From an uncultured Eubacteriales bacterium (lineage in GTDB: Bacteria; Bacillota; Clostridia; Oscillospirales; Oscillospiraceae), in contig CAKTLJ010000027.1 of the NCBI GenBank assembly GCA_934572535.1, positions 1 to 19,151 on the forward strand: a stretch of DNA of 19,151 nucleotides, read 5' to 3'. A program made the position numbers and the translations under genes. Under the pieces are notes generated by a model. It was not told the origin of the DNA. It saw only the letters and a program-made list of their open reading frames with translations, and did not search any database. This document shows, in pieces, positions 15,639 through 19,151 of the stretch (position 1 is the stretch's first letter; each line of letters starts with the position of its first letter).

Positions 15639-15642
15639 GTAC

Positions 15643-15697
15643 CCCATTGAGTATTTTCCGGTGTTTTCAGCCGATTTTCCCCAAAATACTCAATGGG
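15643..15697. repeat. Perfect 15-bp inverted repeat upstream of the cluster promoter
   Basis: CCCATTGAGTATTTT (15643-15657) and AAAATACTCAATGGG (15683-15697) are exact inverted copies with 25 bp between them. The left arm ends 5 bp upstream of the predicted -35. There is no U-run, and a good terminator already ends the upstream gene, so a paired operator or a cruciform/RNA element is more likely than a terminator. Confidence 0.8.
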
Positions 15698-15761
15698 ATT
15701 AGTTTGATTTGCACAGTTCCAGCCCCCTGTTTTTAGGCACATCGCCAAGCCCGCAGCCAGC

Positions 15762-15801
15762 AAAAAAAGACCACGGGCAGGGGCGATCCCTCCCGTGGTC
15801 T
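15762..15801 (-). terminator. Rho-independent terminator of the LuxR gene
   Basis: GACCACGGG (15769-15777) pairs with CCCGTGGTC (15792-15800), with an extra GGG/CCC pairing possible inside, followed on the minus strand by seven T (15768-15762). It lies 16 bp after the regulator gene: a textbook intrinsic terminator. Confidence 0.95.
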
Positions 15802-15816
15802 CCGTGCTGTGCAGGG

Positions 15817-17391
15817 TCAGAACAGCTCCTCCAGCCGCCCGCAGCGGCGGAACATCTCCAGGTAGAGCATCAGCTCATCCCGGGAGCCGACGCCCAGCTT
15901 TTGGTACATATTGGCGTTGTGCTTTCGGACGGTGTGGATGCTGATGTAGGCCAGCTCCGCCACCTCGCTGACCTCCCGCCCGTCGGCGTAGTAGCGCAGG
16001 ATGTTCCGCTCGGTGGCGGTGAGGCTCTCCGCGCCCCGGGCGAAGGTGGCGAAGAGCTCCTCCACGTCCGGCGGCAGCGCCCCCTCCCCGATGGGCTGGT
16101 TCTGGTTTTTGGCGCGGACGAAGTCCACCAGGGCGTCCAGCTCGGAAATGCCGGAGGGCGCGCTCTCCAGGGCGCCCTCCTCCCGGATGGCCTGGAAGCT
16201 CTGGAAGATGGGCTTGACGAACCGCCGCGAGAGGTAGATGGACAGCCCCAGCATCAGCAGCAGGAAGCAGAGTGAGCCGAGGATCCAGACCGTGCGCAGC
16301 TGGGTCGCGGCGACGGCCCAGCTGTCCCGGGCGATGAGGGTGACGGCGTAGACGGGGGTCTCGTTGATCTCCAGGTCCAGCCGGGTGTGCAGGCCCAGGA
16401 AGGTGCCGTTGTCCCCCTCGTAGACGTTGAAGTACTTCCCCTCCCGCACGGCCAGGGTGTCGTCGCCGCTGAGGTAGGTCCGCTCCAGCCCCCCGGTCAT
16501 CCCCTGGGACAGGTGGAGCTTCCCCTCCGACATCGGGGCCAGCACCGTGACCATGCTGCCGAACTCGCTCCGGTAGGCGGGGTAGGACAGGCGGAAGTAG
16601 AGCTCGCCCAGCTCCAGCCCGCAGACGCCCTGGGGCGTTCCGTCGCTGGCCAGAACGGGCACCAGCAGCAGCAGCGCGTCCTCCCAGGTGTCCGTCAGCT
16701 GGACCCGGCCGGTCCAGAGTGCGCTGTCCGCCAGCCGCGTCACCGGCTGGCCCATCAGGCGGGTGTAGCCGGGCAGGCGGCTGACGTCGAACTCCAGGTT
16801 CCAGCGGTTGTGCAGCTCCAGCTGGTTCTCCCGGGCCACCTCCGGCACGCCCCGGAAGTAGACGATGTCCTGGTTGACCGCGCTCCGGTTGCTCAGGTTC
16901 ATAAAGCGGAGATACAGCCCCGCCCGGGAGGTCCCGGCCATGGGCGCGGCGGTGTTGGTGGTCGCGTCCAGGACGACGAAGACCCCGTTGCAGGGGCTGG
17001 CCTGGATCGCGGCGTTGAGCGGGGTGAAGAGCTGGCGCTCCAGGGCGGCCAGCCGCGCCCCCTGGTCGTTGAGGGAGGCGACCGGGCCGGTGTGCAGGTT
17101 GTCGTTGAGAAGGTTGGTGATCTGGCCGGACAGCGCCACCCCCTGGGCCGTCAGGGTCCCCAGCTGCTGGGCGAGCTGGATGGAGACGTTGCTCTGCTCG
17201 GTGATGAGGGCCTGGTTCAGCTTCTGCTCGGCGCCGGAGAAGACCCCGGCCACGCTGAGCACCAGCAGCAGGGCGGCAAACACCGCCAGGACCATGGAGA
17301 GCCAGTAGAGCATCAGGCGTCTCTGCATCCCCACGCTCTGCCCGCGGGCGGCGCGGAGCCGGTCCTTCAGGTCGGTCCAGATGTTCCGCAT
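15817..17391 (-). CDS. Membrane-tethered LuxR-type regulator with extracellular sensor
   Basis: 524 residues. TM1 is about 28-51, an extracytoplasmic sensor region about 52-365, TM2 about 367-388, a cytoplasmic linker (RRFVKPIFQSFQAI, similar to the juxtamembrane part of sensor kinases) and a C-terminal LuxR/GerE helix-turn-helix at about 456-512 (LTATERNIL, IHTVRKHNANMYQKLGV). There is no receiver or kinase domain, so it is a one-component regulator that would bind DNA while held in the membrane. The sensor region looks cache-like (WTGRVQLTDTWEDAL, VCGLELGELYFRLSYPAY), but I cannot assign a ligand. GGGAGGAG precedes the ATG, and only 34 bp separate it from the solute-binding gene, so both are co-transcribed. 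The partner suggests a sugar or similar solute as signal. Confidence 0.9.
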   Translation of the reverse strand: MRNIWTDLKDRLRAARGQSVGMQRRLMLYWLSMVLAVFAALLLVLSVAGVFSGAEQKLNQALITEQSNVSIQLAQQLGTLTAQGVALSGQITNLLNDNLHTGPVASLNDQGARLAALERQLFTPLNAAIQASPCNGVFVVLDATTNTAAPMAGTSRAGLYLRFMNLSNRSAVNQDIVYFRGVPEVARENQLELHNRWNLEFDVSRLPGYTRLMGQPVTRLADSALWTGRVQLTDTWEDALLLLVPVLASDGTPQGVCGLELGELYFRLSYPAYRSEFGSMVTVLAPMSEGKLHLSQGMTGGLERTYLSGDDTLAVREGKYFNVYEGDNGTFLGLHTRLDLEINETPVYAVTLIARDSWAVAATQLRTVWILGSLCFLLLMLGLSIYLSRRFVKPIFQSFQAIREEGALESAPSGISELDALVDFVRAKNQNQPIGEGALPPDVEELFATFARGAESLTATERNILRYYADGREVSEVAELAYISIHTVRKHNANMYQKLGVGSRDELMLYLEMFRRCGRLEELF

Positions 17392-17425
17392 GGCTTCTCC
17401 TCCCTTCTGCGGCGGGCGCGCGGCC

Positions 17426-18802
17426 TCACCGGTCCATGATCTGCTGGAAGCGCTTCAGGCTCTCCTGCGTCAGCCGCTCCAGCAGCGCCTGGTCGTTCCC
17501 ACCGGCCCGGAGGTATTCCTCCCTGGCGTCCAGCAGGCACAGGCGGATGTTTTTTTCAAAGCTGGCCTCCAGCTCCTGGTAGCTCTCCAGCTGGGGCGGC
17601 ACGTAGAAGTCGTAGGCCGCCTGGGTCTTCTCGTAGGCGTCATACAGCGCCGTGTACTTTGGCTCGGTCAGGGCCTGGACCGCCTCGGGCAGGCAGCGCT
17701 CAAAGGCCTCCCTGGTGGTGGGCATGTACCCGGCGCTGACGGCGAAGCGGGTGTTGCAGGCCGGTTCGGTCAGCCACTTGAGGAAGGTCACGGCCGCCTT
17801 CTCCCGCTCGGGGGTCGAGCGGACCGTACACATCCCGGCCCCCCGCTGGATCACGCTCCGGCTGCCCTCCGGGAAGACGGGGCAGGGCCGCACCAGCAGC
17901 TCCACCTTCTCCGAGGTGTTGTCCGCGTAGGTCACCAGGCCGGTGAAGTAGAGCACGCTGGCGGAGGAGGCCACGCTCACGATGCTCTCCCCCGTGCGCA
18001 GCGGCTCCGTGGCGTAGCCCCCCTGGAGCCACAGCCCGCCGGAGATGGCGGCCTTGGCGTAGGGCTCCCAGACCCGCTGGAACATGGGGCCGAAGGCCAG
18101 CTTCTCCCCGTCGAAGAAGGACTCGCCCAGGGACTCCACCCCCACCTGGAAGTAGTTGAAGTGGAAGTCGTGGACGAAGAGGGCCGCGCTGTCCCCGGCG
18201 GTCTCCGGGGTCTGGCTGTCGGTCCAGGCGGCGTAGTCGCAGGCGGTCCGGAAGAGGCCGTCCCAGGTGTCCAGGTCGGAGAGTCTGGCCCCGGTGGCGG
18301 CGGCGAAGCGGTCAAAGGCCGTCTTGTTCACGAAGAGCAGCTCGGTGGACTTGGCCACCGGGAGCACCACCAGGCGGTCGTTCACCGTGCCGTCCGCCAG
18401 GAAGGCAGGCTCGAAGGCGTCCAGCTCCTCCTGGGTGAAGTAGTCCCGGTAGTCCACCAGGATCTCCTCGTCCGGCAGGTTCAGCACCGTCTTGGGGTAG
18501 GAGACGAAGAGGTCCGGCAGCTCCGGCGCGCCGGGGTCCCGGTTGGCCGCGGCCAGAACGTCCTCGTAGATGTTCTTGTTGTTGGAGACCATGGTGACCT
18601 CCACCCGGACGCCCTTCGCCTTGCCCACGGTCGCGTTGAACTCGTCGATGAGGTCGTTGAGGGGGGAGTCGGTCTGCGCCCCGTACACATGCCAGATGGT
18701 GATGCTCACCGGCTCCTCGCCCTCCGCCTGGCCGCAGCCGGAGCCGGTCAGAAGCAGGGCCGCGAGAAGCAGCAGGGGAAGAAGTCTCTTCCAGGGTCTC
18801 AT
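17426..18802 (-). CDS. Extracellular solute-binding lipoprotein (ABC family 1)
   Basis: 458 residues from the ATG with AAAGGAG at 18813-18819; the frame continues to 18970, but that part is Arg-rich, upstream of the predicted promoter and without a ribosome site. The signal peptide ends in GSGC with Cys23 as lipid anchor (Gly instead of the usual Leu at -3). The mature part is a family 1 type binding protein: ITIWHVYGAQTDSPLNDLID at the start, DLFVSYPKT, PVAKSTELLFVNKTAFD, TWDGLFRTACDYAA, and a C-terminal FLKWLTEPACNTRFAVSAGYMPT segment. These bind sugars or other small organic solutes for ABC import. No permease or ATPase gene lies in the window; its only partner is the membrane LuxR regulator. 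It may serve as a signal receptor, or share permeases encoded elsewhere. Confidence 0.9.
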   Translation of the reverse strand: MRPWKRLLPLLLLAALLLTGSGCGQAEGEEPVSITIWHVYGAQTDSPLNDLIDEFNATVGKAKGVRVEVTMVSNNKNIYEDVLAAANRDPGAPELPDLFVSYPKTVLNLPDEEILVDYRDYFTQEELDAFEPAFLADGTVNDRLVVLPVAKSTELLFVNKTAFDRFAAATGARLSDLDTWDGLFRTACDYAAWTDSQTPETAGDSAALFVHDFHFNYFQVGVESLGESFFDGEKLAFGPMFQRVWEPYAKAAISGGLWLQGGYATEPLRTGESIVSVASSASVLYFTGLVTYADNTSEKVELLVRPCPVFPEGSRSVIQRGAGMCTVRSTPEREKAAVTFLKWLTEPACNTRFAVSAGYMPTTREAFERCLPEAVQALTEPKYTALYDAYEKTQAAYDFYVPPQLESYQELEASFEKNIRLCLLDAREEYLRAGGNDQALLERLTQESLKRFQQIMDR

Positions 18803-18831
18803 AGGATTCACTCTCCTTTGCAGGATGCGCG

Positions 18832-18860
18832 GGTATATTTTACTTAGTTTACCAGAACAA
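18832..18860 (-). promoter_or_regulatory. Possible promoter of the solute-binding/LuxR operon
   Basis: On the minus strand TTGTTC (18860-18855), a 17-bp spacer and TATACC (18837-18832). Both boxes are imperfect. The alternative TAAACT (18851-18846) as -10 with TTGCGG 17 bp upstream is similarly weak. The shared 13-bp motif lies inside the spacer. Confidence 0.35.
18839..18851. promoter_or_regulatory. Second copy of the shared 13-bp motif
   Basis: TTTACTTAGTTTA, differing from 15600-15612 only at the centre. It sits 37 bp before the solute-binding gene and between the predicted -35 and -10, a position where a bound protein would block transcription. It may be the site of the LuxR-type regulator encoded in this operon; this is inference. 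Confidence 0.45.
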
Positions 18861-19007
18861 CGCCGCCGCCGCAACCACCTTTCGTGCAGGCGGCCCAAAA
18901 ACGGACAAATTTTTCCCTTCCGCCGACCCCGGCGCGCCCCCAGGCCAGCACACAGCGCCCGAACGCGCACAGGTACATTATATAATATGGTATCCGGCGC
19001 GCTGGCG

Positions 19008-19036
19008 TTGTAAAACGCCCCGCTTTATGGTATGAT
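19008..19036 (+). promoter_or_regulatory. Promoter of the gene at the right edge
   Basis: TTGTAA (19008-19013), 17 bp, TATGAT (19031-19036). The -35 lies in a small hairpin (GGCGTT 19004-19009, AACGCC 19014-19019), and the -10 lies in the palindrome GGTATGATACC (19029-19039), so a regulator could bind here. The predicted start is near 19043. Confidence 0.6.
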
Positions 19037-19062
19037 ACCGTAAACGGAAAGGAGGGATCAGC

Positions 19063-19151
19063 ATGAAGAAGGTAACGTTACCGCTCGGGACCTCTGACTT
19101 TGCCGAGATCCGCAGGGAAGGCTGGTACTATGTGGATAAGACCGGCTTGCT
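19063..19151 (+). CDS. AAA-ATPase-like / PD-(D/E)XK family protein, 5' part only
   Basis: Only the first 29 codons are inside the window; the gene runs off the right edge. The start has AAAGGAGG at 19048-19055, 7 nt upstream. The N-terminus reads LPLGTSDFAEIR, then GWYYVDKTGLL, the characteristic opening of the AAA-ATPase-like (DUF1703 / PF09820-type) proteins, which carry a P-loop ATPase region followed by a PD-(D/E)XK nuclease-like domain and occur in many copies in gut Bacteroidetes and Clostridia. Their role is unknown; defence or mobile-element functions have been suggested. It is divergent from the solute-binding gene. A perfect palindrome GGTAACGTTACC lies in codons 3-7. Confidence 0.8.
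   Translation, partial: MKKVTLPLGTSDFAEIRREGWYYVDKTGL

Noticed and set aside
18890..18925. A-run and T-run resembling a terminator on the plus strand
   Set aside because: The arms are only A/T pairs without a GC stem, and no plus-strand gene ends there.
18803..18970. Upstream extension of the solute-binding reading frame
   Set aside because: Arg-rich; it would bury the signal peptide, and the ATG at 18802 has AAAGGAG 10 nt upstream.

Overview
The window looks like chromosome from a GC-rich anaerobic Firmicute of the Oscillospiraceae type (the Flavonifractor/Oscillibacter/Lawsonibacter kind of gut Clostridia). The pointers are strong AAGGAGG-type ribosome binding sites, low-GC-Firmicute style sigma-A promoters in GC-rich DNA, SLH-domain envelope proteins, lipoproteins, a membrane-tethered LuxR regulator beside a solute-binding lipoprotein, and short dispersed-looking hairpin repeats. 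This is inferred from protein style, not from a marker gene. Every complete gene lies on the minus strand; only a truncated gene at the right edge is on the plus strand.

Layout, left to right: (1) 1-396, a gene-free repeat stretch ending in the terminator of the next gene. (2) 397-3009, an abundant-type S-layer protein with a clear promoter and a structured leader of about 150 nt. (3) 3234-6776, a three-gene molybdenum hydroxylase operon (FAD subunit, 2Fe-2S subunit, molybdopterin subunit; transcribed right to left) with its own promoter. (4) 6948-15567, nine closely spaced genes reading leftwards from a promoter at about 15609-15638 to a terminator at 6864-6900: a Cys-rich small protein, an SPFH protein with tandem zinc ribbons and a rubredoxin-like end, a DUF4428 zinc protein, a tail-anchored zinc-ribbon protein, a TPM-domain membrane protein, an SLH protein, an AIM24-like protein and two tandem-duplicated small lipoproteins. 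(5) 15817-18802, a solute-binding lipoprotein followed by a two-TM LuxR-type regulator, closed by a textbook terminator. (6) 19063 to the end, the start of an AAA-ATPase-like/PD-(D/E)XK family gene on the plus strand.

The most interesting part is region 4. Its SPFH, zinc-ribbon-plus-TM and TPM-plus-TM trio has the composition of the Bacillus subtilis YdjI/YdjG/YdjH proteins, which work with the phage-shock protein PspA at the membrane. No PspA is visible here; the trio is instead embedded with extra zinc-ribbon proteins, an AIM24-like protein, an SLH protein and lipoproteins. I read it as a candidate envelope-maintenance or membrane-stress module of extended composition. A perfect 15-bp inverted repeat sits just upstream of its promoter, and a 13-bp motif (one central mismatch) is shared with the region upstream of the solute-binding/LuxR pair, hinting that the regulator controls both.
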